Part shown: in pieces, positions 16,029 to 25,352 of the stretch
Layout of the letters: each line of letters starts with the position of its first letter
How positions within the stretch are numbered: position 1 is the stretch's first letter
Origin: Planctomycetaceae bacterium
GTDB lineage: Bacteria; Planctomycetota; Planctomycetia; Planctomycetales; Planctomycetaceae
Reading direction: 5' to 3'
NCBI GenBank assembly: GCA_020426515.1
Contig: JAGQPW010000033.1
Span: 1-35,444 of the forward strand
DNA length: 35,444 nt
The notes under the pieces: model-generated
Databases searched by the model: none
Told to the model about the DNA's origin: nothing
Seen by the model: only the letters and a program-made list of their open reading frames with translations
Translations under genes and position numbers: made by a program

Positions 16029-17684
16029 CTATTCAGGTGGCCCCGCCGGCGCAGGTTCGGGAGTTTCGGCAGCCGCCGGGGCAGCTTCAGCAGGACTTGC
16101 TGGAGCCGCCGGATCAGCGGCCGGTGCCGTCGGGTCAGCAGGATCTGCGGGGTCGGCTGGCGTCGCTGGCGTTGCCGCAGGGTCGGTCGCGGCTGGAGCT
16201 CCTGGATTTTCCGGAGCCCCCTCTTCAGGTTCGGCCGGCAAGTCGGGATCAACAAGCGCTCCTGTTTCTCCTTCGGTTGCGACCGCTTCAATTTCCGGTT
16301 GCTTGTAAATCGTAATCACACCACACAGATGAATGATCACCAGGTCGGGATGATTCATCGCCTCGCTGGCGAAGTTCGGCAAATTGGTCTGATACTTGGC
16401 CAGCCACTTGGTGTTGGCAGCCGTCGCCCCCATCATGCCGCCTCCGGATTCGGACGAACCGAAACCACCGCCACCAAAGCTTGGATTTCCAAACCCACCG
16501 CCTCCAAAAGATGGTCCGCCAAATGCGGGTCCACCAAAGGATGCTCCTGCTCCCAGATCGGAGCCAAACTCGCTGCCTGGCCCCATTCCTGGTCCAAACT
16601 GACCCGCAGGGCTTTGACGACGGGCATACGGGTTTTGCCCGACATGAAACCTCGTTACACGCACTGGCCAGTCGGAGTTCGCCAGCTCAACAATGAAGTC
16701 GGGAATCTTCGACTGCATCATGACCAGCGTCAGATAGAACCCCCGTTCCAGATAGGGAGCTTCTTCACTTTCGCCGATGTACCGGATGCGCGGGGCATTG
16801 GCTGCCGCCGTGGTTGCCATTCCCATTCCCATGTCCATCATCTCACCGCCGCTGCCTCCCGCAGGCGCGGCATTCGGATCGAGATCCGATCCGTATTCTT
16901 CAACCGGGTCAAAGGGCAGGCTGCTGGTCACTCCGGCCTGAGGACCTGCAGATGACAACATCCCGGGGTCCATCATTTCCCCGCCGAAATCTCCGCCCCC
17001 CATCCCCTGCGGGGCCTCCAGTTGGGGTTCGCCTGAGCCGCCAAACAGCTTCACCTGATCAATCCGTCGGATCACCGATTCGGTAATGGTGTCTTTGCCT
17101 TCGTTGGTCTTGGCAATCGCATCGAACAGCAGCTGCGTCAACCAGATGTCGACCTGTGCAGCCCACACATCCTTCGATGGTGGAGCCACTTCGGCCGCCC
17201 CCAGTTGCACCTGTGGAATCGATGAAGCCAGCCACACTTTCTGCTTTTGACTGGGAGGCAACTGCTTCTGATAGGAGAGTGCGACCACCGGCTCGACCGA
17301 CTCCACCAGCTTCGTCAGAGCGCGCTCGTATTCTCCCTTGTAGACATAGCACGTTTCGATGGCGATATCTCCCAGAAACTTCTTGGGGATGTCGTTCGCA
17401 ACGAGAGCGGGCCAGATCATACGAGGTTGCTGGTTTTGCCACAGCCCCTCAACCTGCTTCTCCACCTGCTTTTCGTATTCCGCATTCAACGCAGAGAGCT
17501 TCCGCGAATAATCTTCGTTTGCGTCCAGGCCTGAAGGAACGCCGCTCTTGACGCCATCCAATGCCGTTTCCCGGGCCGTCGTCTCGGACTTCATCGCACT
17601 ATTGGCGCTGTAGTAGCCGTAGATCGCCATCGGAAAGATGAGGAACGTCAAAATCCAGAAGTGGTGTCGGATCAGTTTATCCAT
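16029..17684 (-). CDS. Single-span, PilO-position protein with Gly-rich and Ala/Pro-rich tail (551 aa)
   Basis: One N-terminal membrane helix (residues 8-26, HFWILTFLIFPMAIYGYYSA) then a helical, coiled-coil-like segment (YSRKLSALNAEYEKQVEKQVE): the layout of PilO, and the gene occupies PilO's position after pilM-N, though at 551 aa it is more than twice PilO's size and I see no sequence motif proving homology. Residues about 380-415 are Gly/Phe-rich (repeats of FGGG and FGNPSFGGGG); the last 70 residues are almost only Ala, Pro, Asp and Glu. GGAGAG lies eight bases before ATG 17684. It is 48 bases behind the pilM-N gene. Confidence 0.87.
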   Translation of the reverse strand: MDKLIRHHFWILTFLIFPMAIYGYYSANSAMKSETTARETALDGVKSGVPSGLDANEDYSRKLSALNAEYEKQVEKQVEGLWQNQQPRMIWPALVANDIPKKFLGDIAIETCYVYKGEYERALTKLVESVEPVVALSYQKQLPPSQKQKVWLASSIPQVQLGAAEVAPPSKDVWAAQVDIWLTQLLFDAIAKTNEGKDTITESVIRRIDQVKLFGGSGEPQLEAPQGMGGGDFGGEMMDPGMLSSAGPQAGVTSSLPFDPVEEYGSDLDPNAAPAGGSGGEMMDMGMGMATTAAANAPRIRYIGESEEAPYLERGFYLTLVMMQSKIPDFIVELANSDWPVRVTRFHVGQNPYARRQSPAGQFGPGMGPGSEFGSDLGAGASFGGPAFGGPSFGGGGFGNPSFGGGGFGSSESGGGMMGATAANTKWLAKYQTNLPNFASEAMNHPDLVIIHLCGVITIYKQPEIEAVATEGETGALVDPDLPAEPEEGAPENPGAPAATDPAATPATPADPADPADPTAPAADPAAPASPAEAAPAAAETPEPAPAGPPE

Positions 17685-17732
17685 GATTCATCACTCTCCG
17701 GCAGAAGCCAATCGAAAGGATCCGTACCGTTT

Positions 17733-19871
17733 TCATTCGGTCCCCCCTGCCGCTTCGGTCGTTGCAGCGTCGTCAGCAGCTGGTTCCTCGCCTTCGGTCA
17801 CAGCCGTGAGATCCTCACGCTCTTCCTCGGGCTTGTATTGCAGCACAAACTGAATTGTAAATGTCGTTCCGGGGTACACTTTCACATCCGCAGACCCTGG
17901 TCGGGCCGCCCCGGACCCGGGCTCCAGGCCCGGCGCAGCGCCGGGAAATTCAGGGACTGCTGAACCGGCAAATTCGTCTGGCGAGCCGGGCGCCCCGGGA
18001 CCGCCGGGAGTACCGAACCGGTTCGTGCCGCTCAATGTGCGGGAGGCTGTCAGGTCCCGCCCCTTGACGTCAATCTGCAGTGGAACGGCCTGCCCCTGCT
18101 CCATGATCGTGGCGTGATGAATTCCCAACCTCCGAACATCGCGCGTGGGATACCCTTCGCGATGAATCTGCTGCTGATGGAGGTTATTCAGGAACGTGTT
18201 CTTAACAAACAGGATCCCGGCATTCGTGGGCTCATCGGGATTGTTGTAGTAGTGCCGCCCTCGAACGGTCACGACATAGCCTTCACCGGAAGGTGGATTG
18301 GCCTGATCGTCAGCCGTCATGTACTTCAGCTGGGCTTCAGGAACCTTGCCAAACCAGTTGGAAACATCCGATTCCTTTTTGGCACTGAATTCGTCCAGCG
18401 TGACCAACGGCTTCAGGTTGATCGATTCCGGTTCTGGAGCCCCTTCGGGCAGACGCGGCAAACAATCGACAATCGCGTTGTACACATCAAGCCAGTGCAC
18501 ATCGCGGCGTCCCTCGATCAACGTCGAAAGTCGAGCTTCCGCCGCGCCACGGCGGCCGACTTCTCCATCGTAAGCTGCCTTCAGTGAAGACACCTTGCTC
18601 CCCAGATCCTGAGCCTCTTTCTCGGCTTTCGCGAACTCAGGCGTATGCACCACACTATTGGTGTAGGCATTGCCTGCAGTGGAGAGCGTGTAGCCCAGCA
18701 GCAGTGATGCTGCCGCGGCCACTGCCCAAGGCTTCTTGCGCTTGATCGTGCGTGCCGTCTGGATTTCCGGCGGCAGCAGCGACGTGCGAATTCGGGTCAG
18801 TTTAAGCGTTTGCAGAGCGAGCCCGTATGGAACGGCAAAGCTCAAAATGTTGTCGGCGAACAGTGGCGAATTGACGACCGCATCGCCAGCCAGCGTGCGG
18901 AACGCATCCGGCCGATCAACTTCGTACTGCAGGTTCTGCTGCAGGAACTTCTGCAGACCGGCGAGCTTGAAGCCGTTCCCCAATCCAACCACCTTGGCGA
19001 TCTTGGCCTGTCGCTTCACACTGGAGAAGTAACCGACGGATCGCTGAATTTCCGAGACGTAGTCGTTGAACACCGGTCGCAGAGCCTGGAACACGGCTCG
19101 CGGATCAGGTGACTTGGTCGCGTTGCACTTCAGGTGCTCGGCCTTGGCGAAGCTGAGCTTCATTTCCTTGGTGAGTGCCCGCGTGAAGTGATTGCCCCCG
19201 ATGGGGACGTTACGAATCCAGATGCTGTAGCCATTGGTAACCAGCAGCGTGGTGTTGTCGCAGCCCATGTCGAGGATGATGTAGTAATCATCTCCGGCTT
19301 CACCATCCGCATCGCGACGAATGCCGAGTTCGTCGAAGCTGAGCATGTTGTACAGCGACAGCGGCGCCGCTTGAATCAGTTCGACTTCGACCTTGGCGTT
19401 GTTGTACGGACGCAGGTACTGGGCAATCTGATCGCGTTTCATCGCGAACAGGCCGACCTCGGCATCCAGCAGGAACCCGCTCTGCTCGGCTCCGGCACCA
19501 AGAGGCTGATAGTCCCAGATCACGTCTTCCAGCGCGAAGGGAATCTGCTGACGGGCCTCGTACTTCACGATCTCATGCAGCTTGCCCGCTTCGACCGGGG
19601 GCAACTGAATGAATCGCGTGAGGGCCGACTGTCCCGGCACACTGATGCCGACGAGATTCCCCTTGAGATTGTTCCGTCCCAGAAACGTTTCCATCGCCTG
19701 CGGGACGATCTCCTCGGGGATCGCATCCGGCTGACTCAGAATCTTGGGAAAGGCGATGTAGTCGAACGCTTCGGCGACAACCTGTCCTGCCGATTCGATG
19801 TAGCGCAGCTTGATTGCTTTCAGAGCGGATTGACCAATATCAATCCCCCATGCCGCACGCGTTTCCGCCAT
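17733..19871 (-). CDS. pilM: PilM-PilN-like fusion, pilus assembly ATPase-fold protein
   Basis: Start at ATG 19871 (MAETRAAWGIDIGQSALK) is supported by GAGG seven bases upstream; an earlier in-frame start would only add a basic tail. The first 370 residues are the actin-like PilM fold: phosphate loop GIDIGQSALKAIKL, the PilM hallmark YEARQQIPFALEDVIWDYQ near 108-126, second phosphate loop DMGCDNTTLLV near 205, and GLGNGFKLAGLQ. After SLLPPEI the chain has one membrane span (KKPWAVAAAASLLLGYTLS, about 385-403), a coiled coil and a periplasmic-side domain, i.e. the arrangement of PilN fused to PilM; total 712 aa against about 350 for PilM alone. PilM and PilN form the inner-membrane alignment complex of type IV pili. 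The tail ends in a Gly/Pro-rich, acidic stretch. Confidence 0.88.
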   Translation of the reverse strand: MAETRAAWGIDIGQSALKAIKLRYIESAGQVVAEAFDYIAFPKILSQPDAIPEEIVPQAMETFLGRNNLKGNLVGISVPGQSALTRFIQLPPVEAGKLHEIVKYEARQQIPFALEDVIWDYQPLGAGAEQSGFLLDAEVGLFAMKRDQIAQYLRPYNNAKVEVELIQAAPLSLYNMLSFDELGIRRDADGEAGDDYYIILDMGCDNTTLLVTNGYSIWIRNVPIGGNHFTRALTKEMKLSFAKAEHLKCNATKSPDPRAVFQALRPVFNDYVSEIQRSVGYFSSVKRQAKIAKVVGLGNGFKLAGLQKFLQQNLQYEVDRPDAFRTLAGDAVVNSPLFADNILSFAVPYGLALQTLKLTRIRTSLLPPEIQTARTIKRKKPWAVAAAASLLLGYTLSTAGNAYTNSVVHTPEFAKAEKEAQDLGSKVSSLKAAYDGEVGRRGAAEARLSTLIEGRRDVHWLDVYNAIVDCLPRLPEGAPEPESINLKPLVTLDEFSAKKESDVSNWFGKVPEAQLKYMTADDQANPPSGEGYVVTVRGRHYYNNPDEPTNAGILFVKNTFLNNLHQQQIHREGYPTRDVRRLGIHHATIMEQGQAVPLQIDVKGRDLTASRTLSGTNRFGTPGGPGAPGSPDEFAGSAVPEFPGAAPGLEPGSGAARPGSADVKVYPGTTFTIQFVLQYKPEEEREDLTAVTEGEEPAADDAATTEAAGGTE

Positions 19872-20305
19872 GTGATGCCTCGTCGCTGAAAAGCATTCCA
19901 ATTGCCGGTGAGGTGAACCCTCGTGGGAGTCCGGCAAATCGTATCAGGTCACCAAGGCGACCTGAAGTCTGGGAACTCTTTAAGTTTATGCCAGATGGAC
20001 CGGGATCGCCAAGCCGATACCTCGTCATTTATTTCAAATCGCGGCCACATCCCCGGCAGACCGCACCACTGAACTTTCGGCTCATCAATTGCGGCCTGTC
20101 GAGCCCATCTGCAGTTTGGACGCAGCTCACCACAGGATAGTTCCCGGCCATTCTCCGAAAAGTCCACGACCGCGCCAGGCCAGCCCAGATCTACAAACGG
20201 TACATCCAGTACAACCGGCGCCGCTTCTTGTTCCACGCGCAGGTGGCCGATACGCTGCGGTCTTTCCCGCACGCAAAGCTCGTTTCTCCCAAGCCTGGAC
20301 GCCAA
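19872..20305. other. Divergent intergenic region, 434 bases
   Basis: Lies between the divergent pilM-N and bestrophin genes and should contain both promoters. I see a short inverted repeat CAGGTC/GACCTG (19945-19950 with 19959-19964). There is no convincing promoter consensus. ORFs drawn through it extend neighbouring genes or run antisense and show no protein-like composition. Confidence 0.55.
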
Positions 20306-21172
20306 ATGCTGACGCAAGAGTTTATTCGTCCTGTCCTGCACAGCCGCACGTTGCGTGGGGTAGCTGGGCTGGCTCTTGTCGTTGGCCTGTACGCGATCCT
20401 TGCGGTCTGGAAGGAGAACTCCCCCTACAGCGAAGTCGGAGACATCCCCTCTGAGGTCCACACTTCGCTCACAATGGTCCTCGGATTCCTGCTGGTTTTT
20501 CGCACCAACGCCGCCTACAGCCGCTGGTGGGAGGCACGGACGCTGTGGGGCGGACTTGTGAATGCCAGCCGCAACCTGACCATTAAGATTTCCACATTGC
20601 CCCGCTCCCCGCGAGATGAGGTGGAGGCCACGGGCCAGCTCATCGCGGCGTTTCCCAAAGTCCTCAAGAATCACTTGCGAAGCGAAGCTCCCGACGATCT
20701 TGCCCCCTGGCTGGTTGAGGAATTGCATCGTGTTCAGCATGCCCCGGGATTTCTCGTCTCCATGCTGTACACGCGGCTCAGCCACTGGAAGCAACAGGGC
20801 TGGATCGACGGCGATGAGTTGCGAGTCATCGACCGGGAACTCGCCCGACTGCTCGACATCTGCGGCGGTTGTGAGCGGATTCTGCGGACACGGATTGTCC
20901 GTTCGTACCGGACCTTTGCCCGTCAATGCGTGCTGATCTTTCTCCTGACCCTCCCCTGGGGCATAGTGAACACCTTCCAGTGGTGGACAATTCCGCTCAC
21001 CGCCATCACGGCCTATTTCATGCTGGGTATGGAAATCGTGGCGGAACACGTCGAAGAGCCATTTGGGTACGATGATGACGACCTCGACCTGGATGGCCTG
21101 TGCCACACAATCGAAGCCTCCGTAACAGAACTCCTTTCTTCAACTAGACTTTCGAACACCACCACAACGTAA
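20306..21172 (+). CDS. Bestrophin-family anion channel
   Basis: Start at ATG 20306 (MLTQEFIRPVLHSRTLRG) gives 288 aa, normal for bacterial bestrophins (YneE/UPF0187); an in-frame TTG 78 bases upstream is less likely. Signature motifs are clear: GFLLVFRTNAAYSRWWEAR followed by LWGGLVNASRN (about residues 60-90), a second hydrophobic pair near the end (LIFLLTLPWGIVNTFQWW, IPLTAITAYFMLG), and the conserved EEPFGYDDDDLDLDGLC ahead of the C-terminus, equivalent to the acidic cluster of the family. Bestrophins form pentameric membrane channels; eukaryotic ones conduct chloride, some bacterial ones sodium, so ion choice is open. Single gene, divergent from the pil operon. Confidence 0.94.
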   Translation: MLTQEFIRPVLHSRTLRGVAGLALVVGLYAILAVWKENSPYSEVGDIPSEVHTSLTMVLGFLLVFRTNAAYSRWWEARTLWGGLVNASRNLTIKISTLPRSPRDEVEATGQLIAAFPKVLKNHLRSEAPDDLAPWLVEELHRVQHAPGFLVSMLYTRLSHWKQQGWIDGDELRVIDRELARLLDICGGCERILRTRIVRSYRTFARQCVLIFLLTLPWGIVNTFQWWTIPLTAITAYFMLGMEIVAEHVEEPFGYDDDDLDLDGLCHTIEASVTELLSSTRLSNTTTT

Positions 21173-21578
21173 ACATCGACAACGCCGCATGCCGGACGGG
21201 GACATTCCGGGCCGATAGACGGTTGGCATGACCGACGTCGACACAACGATTGAGCGGGACAATCTCAGGCCTTCGCAAGATGTACTGGCCACAATTCGAT
21301 CAACCGCACCCGGGAATCGAGATCACCTGGCCCTGCCAGGACCACATTGGACAATCGCATCCGGTATTGCTATCTGGCCGACCGATCAACAAAATTCATT
21401 AAGTCGTTTCTTCCACAGCACATTTTTCACAGAGCGTTGGCAATTCCAGCCAGCCAGCCCCAAGGTTCTTTTGGGGCTGTGCCGACAAAAAGGTAGACGG
21501 AAAGTCGTCCGTGGCTAGAATCGCCCCGGCAATGTTGAGTTCATGACTTAAGCGCGAGATTCGGATGAAGGACGCAGG
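21173..21578. other. Leader region before the export operon, 406 bases
   Basis: No convincing gene; a 96-codon ORF (21228-21518) has no recognisable features. An AT-rich spot (CATTTTTCAC) at 21421-21430 precedes the hairpin at 21455-21479. The promoter of the export operon is presumably here but no clear consensus was seen. Confidence 0.55.
21455..21479 (+). promoter_or_regulatory. Hairpin in leader of export operon
   Basis: Nine-base-pair perfect stem CAGCCCCAA/TTGGGGCTG (21455-21463 with 21471-21479), extendable by a G-U pair, loop of seven bases. It sits 99 bases before the ABC gene start. It could be a terminator of the bestrophin transcript or a leader element; no T-run follows on the plus strand. 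Confidence 0.4.
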
Positions 21579-23711
21579 ATGACGGCACAGAAGATCGGGC
21601 AGCTCGACCTGGAACGCGTGGCCTGGCTGTTGGAGCAGCTGGGACGGGAGTTTGGTCATGAACCCGAACGTGGCGAACTGCGTCGATCACTCGAAGAATC
21701 GCGTGCCGCATGGACCGCGATTGATGATGGGAACTGGTGGAAGGCGTTTGTCGAAGCCGGAGAAGGGCAAAACCTGAGGTTTCGCCTTTCCGACTGTACT
21801 GCCGGGGAACTGCGCAGTCTGCTCGACGACGGCGCGTGGGTCATTGCCCCCACACTCACACATGGGATTGCCTCCATCGGACCGTCTTCGGGCCGCAAGT
21901 ACCGCATCGTCGCCCCGGATTCTGGTCGGCGATTGAGGTTCGGCAACTTGCTGTCGGAGCTGTCTCTCCGCGTTGACGATGGCCGATATCGCTGTCTGGT
22001 GGTCATCGCTCACTCCACGCAGCCACATGGCCACCATCTTTCGCCACTGCGACGACTCTGGACTCTGCTGCGTCCGGAAACGGGCGACATGTGGACAGTT
22101 TTCGCCTTCGCCCTTGTTACCGGATTACTCGGTCTGGCCACGCCGCTGGCCGTGGAGGCGCTGGTCAACACGGTTGCCTTCGGGCGATTGTTCCAGCCCG
22201 TTGTGATTCTCTCCGTAATGCTGCTGGCGTTTCTGGCGTTCCAGGCAGCCTTGCGGGCATTGCAAACCGTTGTTGTCGATATTCTGCAGCGTCGACTGTT
22301 TGCACGTGTCGCCGGAGACATTGCCTACCGAATGCCACGCACGCCCATTGCTGGCCTGCACGGCGAATCGGGACGGGAACTCGTGAACCGGTTCATGGAA
22401 ATCGTCACCGTGCAGAAGGTCGCGGCACAGTTTCTGATGGATGGGATCAACCTTGTGTTGAGCACGATCATCGGGATGACTGTGCTGGCGTTTTACCATC
22501 CGTGGCTGCTCGGCTTCGACGTCATTCTGCTGGGGCTGATTGTGTTTGGCACCTTGCTGCTGGGTCGCGGAGCCGTCCATACAGCCATCAATGAATCCAA
22601 AGCGAAATACGACACTCTGGCCTGGCTGGAAGATCTCGGCGGCACCGAATTGACGTTTCGCCACGGTGGATCACATGACTTTGTACTCGAGCGGACCGAC
22701 AGGCTGACGTACAAGTACCTCATGGCCCGCCGCGAGCACTTCCACATTCTGATGCGGCAGATCATATTCGCTCTGGGTCTGCAGGCCGTGGCCAGCACAC
22801 TGCTGCTGGGTCTGGGTGGCTGGCTGGTCATCAATCAGCAGTTGTCCCTGGGCCAGCTGGTGGCGTCCGAACTGATCGTCGCCACAATCGTGGGGGCGTT
22901 CGCGAAGCTCGGGAAGCACTTTGAAAGCTACTACGACCTGATGGCTGCGATCGACAAACTGGGCCATTTGTTCGACCTGCCCATTGAAGATCAGGGAGGA
23001 CTGCTCAGCTTTCCGGACGACCAGCCGGCGGAAATTGATGTTCACGGCGTCAGCTATACCGGACAGGTTGGCGGTCAGGCATTGGGACATGTCAATCTGC
23101 ACCTGGAATCGGGAGCCCGCGCCGCTCTGCGGGGCCCCAGCGGCAGTGGCAAAAGCCTGCTGCTGGACCTGTTGTTTGGTATTCGCGAGGCATCAACCGG
23201 GCATATTTCCGTCAATGGCATTGATGTCCGCGACTTTCGCCCGGATGTGTACCGTCGGCATGTTTCCCTGCTCCGGGAAGTGGAAGTGTTCGAGGGAAGC
23301 GTCGCCGAGAACATCCACCTCGGTCGCCGGGACATTTCCTCCGCAGATGTCCGTCTGGCCCTCAGTGCGGTTGGCCTGCTCGACGATGTCCTGCGGCTGC
23401 ACCAAGGAATGCAAACGGAATTGGGACCTCATGGAACACCACTTACGTCCAACCAGTTACGCCGCCTGATGCTCGCCCGCGCAATTGTCGCCAAGCCAAG
23501 GCTGCTGTTGATTGACGGACTTCTCGACGCCCTGCCGGATGAAACTTCGCGTGACCTGATGACCATGCTGTGCCGTAGCGACCAACCCTGGTCATTGCTC
23601 ATTGTCTCTGGACACGAACTGCTGCGGCGAGGACTTCGCCAGATCCATCTGCCTGGCCCGACGACGCAAGCTCCCTCTTCGGAATCGGAGGCTTCTCACC
23701 ATGTCGGTTGA
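21579..23711 (+). CDS. Type I secretion-like ABC protein with degenerate ATPase motifs
   Basis: Start at ATG 21579, with AAGGA upstream. The 710-aa chain has an N-terminal region of about 155 residues of unknown type (no C39 peptidase Cys/His motif seen). Then come an ABC exporter membrane domain (about 165-450; spans include FAFALVTGLLGLATPLAV, VILSVMLLAFLAF, LVLSTIIGMTVLAFY) and a nucleotide-binding domain (about 485-690). Walker A is intact: GPSGSGKS (519-526). The Q-loop Gln is replaced, probably by Arg566. The signature reads LTSNQ (622-626) instead of LSGGQ. Walker B is LLLID with Asp646, but the catalytic Glu is Gly647; H-loop His679 is present. Such a site should bind ATP but hydrolyse it poorly. 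It overlaps the next gene by 11 bases (ATGTCGGTTGA), so translation is probably coupled. The substrate is unknown. Confidence 0.88.
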   Translation: MTAQKIGQLDLERVAWLLEQLGREFGHEPERGELRRSLEESRAAWTAIDDGNWWKAFVEAGEGQNLRFRLSDCTAGELRSLLDDGAWVIAPTLTHGIASIGPSSGRKYRIVAPDSGRRLRFGNLLSELSLRVDDGRYRCLVVIAHSTQPHGHHLSPLRRLWTLLRPETGDMWTVFAFALVTGLLGLATPLAVEALVNTVAFGRLFQPVVILSVMLLAFLAFQAALRALQTVVVDILQRRLFARVAGDIAYRMPRTPIAGLHGESGRELVNRFMEIVTVQKVAAQFLMDGINLVLSTIIGMTVLAFYHPWLLGFDVILLGLIVFGTLLLGRGAVHTAINESKAKYDTLAWLEDLGGTELTFRHGGSHDFVLERTDRLTYKYLMARREHFHILMRQIIFALGLQAVASTLLLGLGGWLVINQQLSLGQLVASELIVATIVGAFAKLGKHFESYYDLMAAIDKLGHLFDLPIEDQGGLLSFPDDQPAEIDVHGVSYTGQVGGQALGHVNLHLESGARAALRGPSGSGKSLLLDLLFGIREASTGHISVNGIDVRDFRPDVYRRHVSLLREVEVFEGSVAENIHLGRRDISSADVRLALSAVGLLDDVLRLHQGMQTELGPHGTPLTSNQLRRLMLARAIVAKPRLLLIDGLLDALPDETSRDLMTMLCRSDQPWSLLIVSGHELLRRGLRQIHLPGPTTQAPSSESEASHHVG

Positions 23712-25176
23712 TACCACCATCCCCCAGAAAGCGACCCATCCCCGGCCTAAGAACGGACTCAGCCCGGTTGCCTACGACGAAGGAATGATGCCAGCTCTGC
23801 GCCTGGCTCGCTCATCCCGGCTGGCCCGACGGATCGCACGATTCCTGTTCTTCGGACTGGTCGCGACGATCGTGGTCATGGTCTACGCCCCGTGGCAGCA
23901 GTCAATCACTGGAACCGGAGACGTGATCGCCTTCGCGCCCGCCGAACGTCAACAAACCATTGAGGCTCCGATCAAAGGACGGATTGAGCGTCTGGGAAAT
24001 GACCTCGCGGAAAACACGTTTGTTCGCAAGGGGGACCTGATTGCCGTCATCTCCGATTTGGACGAAGGCTATGCCGTGCGTCTGCAGCAACAACTGCTCA
24101 ACAGCCGCCAGGCGGCCATGGCCGCTCATCAGCAGTTGGAATCGGCGCACGCGGCCGTTGACTCAGCACATCTGGTCGTCGAATCCCTGCAATCCCAGGT
24201 CGTCGCCTATTCAAAAGTGAAGTCTGAAACGATCGCTGCACAGGATGCTTACGTCGAGATGGCAGAGAAGAAAATCTTCGCCTATCAGCAACAACTCGTG
24301 GAATACGAATCCGCCCTGCCCCAGCTGGAAGCGGAACTCAGCCGACTTGAGATCTTGCACCGGGAAGGAAACATCTCCCTGCAAAAAGTACAGGAAGTGC
24401 AAGCCAAGTTGCGGGGGCAGCAGGCCAAAGTCGCCAAAGCCCAGGCTGACCTCGAAGGTGCCCAGGCCGAATTGATCGGCAAGCAGCGGGAACGGGTCGC
24501 GAAAATCGAAAAGGCACAAGTCGACATCGACTATGCCGAAGCGTCTCTCCGCAAGGCCATGCAGGATGTCTCCAAGGCCCGACAGGAGGTCGGCAAAGCG
24601 ACCCAGGAGACCAACAAGGCCGAAAAAGATGTACTCGAGTCAGAAACCAAACTGGCCCGGCAGGAACAACAGGTGATCACGGCTCCGTTTGACGGATACG
24701 TCGTGCAGATTCTCCCGAATAATGGCACGGCCATCCTCAAGGAAGGCGATCCCATCTGCACCATCGTCCCCGCCACCAGCGAACGGGCCGTGCAGATCTG
24801 GGTCAATGGCAACGATGCGCCGCTGATTGAACCTGGCCGGCACGTTCGGCTGCAGTTCGAAGGCTGGCCTGCCATTCAATTCTCGGGATGGCCATCAGTC
24901 GCCGTGGGAACATTTGGAGGATACGTCTCCTCAATCGATTCCACCGACAACGGGAAAGGGAAGTTCCGGATTCTCGTCCGCCCGGATGAAAATGATGATC
25001 CCTGGCCGGATGACCGCTACTTGCGCCAGGGAGTGCGGGCCAATGGATGGGTACTGCTCAATCAGGTTCCTCTCTGGTTCGAGTTCTGGCGCAGCCTGAA
25101 TGGCTTCCCTCCGTCCGTAGCGGCTCCGGACAGCGACAAAGCCAAGAAAAGCAAGCCTCCCAAACTTCCCAAGTAG
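23701..25176 (+). CDS. HlyD-family periplasmic adaptor (membrane fusion protein)
   Basis: The start at ATG 23701 overlaps the end of the ABC gene; the frame is open upstream inside that gene but only as a shadow. The 491-aa protein has a cytoplasmic N-region of about 40 residues, one membrane span (about 44-62, RFLFFGLVATIVVMVYAPW), a first half-lipoyl segment (QQTIEAPIKGRIERLG and VRKGDLIAVISDLDE), a long coiled-coil hairpin (about 120-315, e.g. AKVAKAQADLEGAQAEL), the second half-lipoyl segment (ITAPFDGYVVQILPNNGTAILKEG) and a beta-barrel domain (LIEPGRHVRLQFEGWPA). The C-terminus is Lys/Pro-rich. This is the classical adaptor layout bridging an inner-membrane ABC exporter and an outer-membrane TolC-type channel, both encoded next to it. 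Confidence 0.95.
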   Translation: MSVDTTIPQKATHPRPKNGLSPVAYDEGMMPALRLARSSRLARRIARFLFFGLVATIVVMVYAPWQQSITGTGDVIAFAPAERQQTIEAPIKGRIERLGNDLAENTFVRKGDLIAVISDLDEGYAVRLQQQLLNSRQAAMAAHQQLESAHAAVDSAHLVVESLQSQVVAYSKVKSETIAAQDAYVEMAEKKIFAYQQQLVEYESALPQLEAELSRLEILHREGNISLQKVQEVQAKLRGQQAKVAKAQADLEGAQAELIGKQRERVAKIEKAQVDIDYAEASLRKAMQDVSKARQEVGKATQETNKAEKDVLESETKLARQEQQVITAPFDGYVVQILPNNGTAILKEGDPICTIVPATSERAVQIWVNGNDAPLIEPGRHVRLQFEGWPAIQFSGWPSVAVGTFGGYVSSIDSTDNGKGKFRILVRPDENDDPWPDDRYLRQGVRANGWVLLNQVPLWFEFWRSLNGFPPSVAAPDSDKAKKSKPPKLPK

Positions 25177-25352
25177 TGCTGCCACTCCCGCGTCCAGCGC
25201 AGTTCAGACTTGGGAAGTGGTACCGATTGTATGGTTTGCAATGGCTTTCGGGACGGCAACCAATAAGCACACCGTATCGAACAATTGCCCACGGGACGCG
25301 GTCGATCGACTCGAGACACGGCGTCAATTGAGACGATCAGAAGGAAGCTGCA

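Noticed and set aside
15214-16308. Plus-strand open frame (364 codons) with a Gly/Ala/Ser-rich end
   Set aside because: It is antisense to two operon genes; the low-complexity end is the mirror of the Ala/Pro-rich tail on the other strand.
19949-21106. Long minus-strand open frame (385 codons) opposite the bestrophin gene
   Set aside because: It lies antisense to a gene with clear bestrophin motifs, has no recognisable domain, and its composition is that of a shadow frame.
21228-21518. Plus-strand ORF of 96 codons before the export operon
   Set aside because: No SD, no recognisable feature, and it overlaps the leader hairpin.
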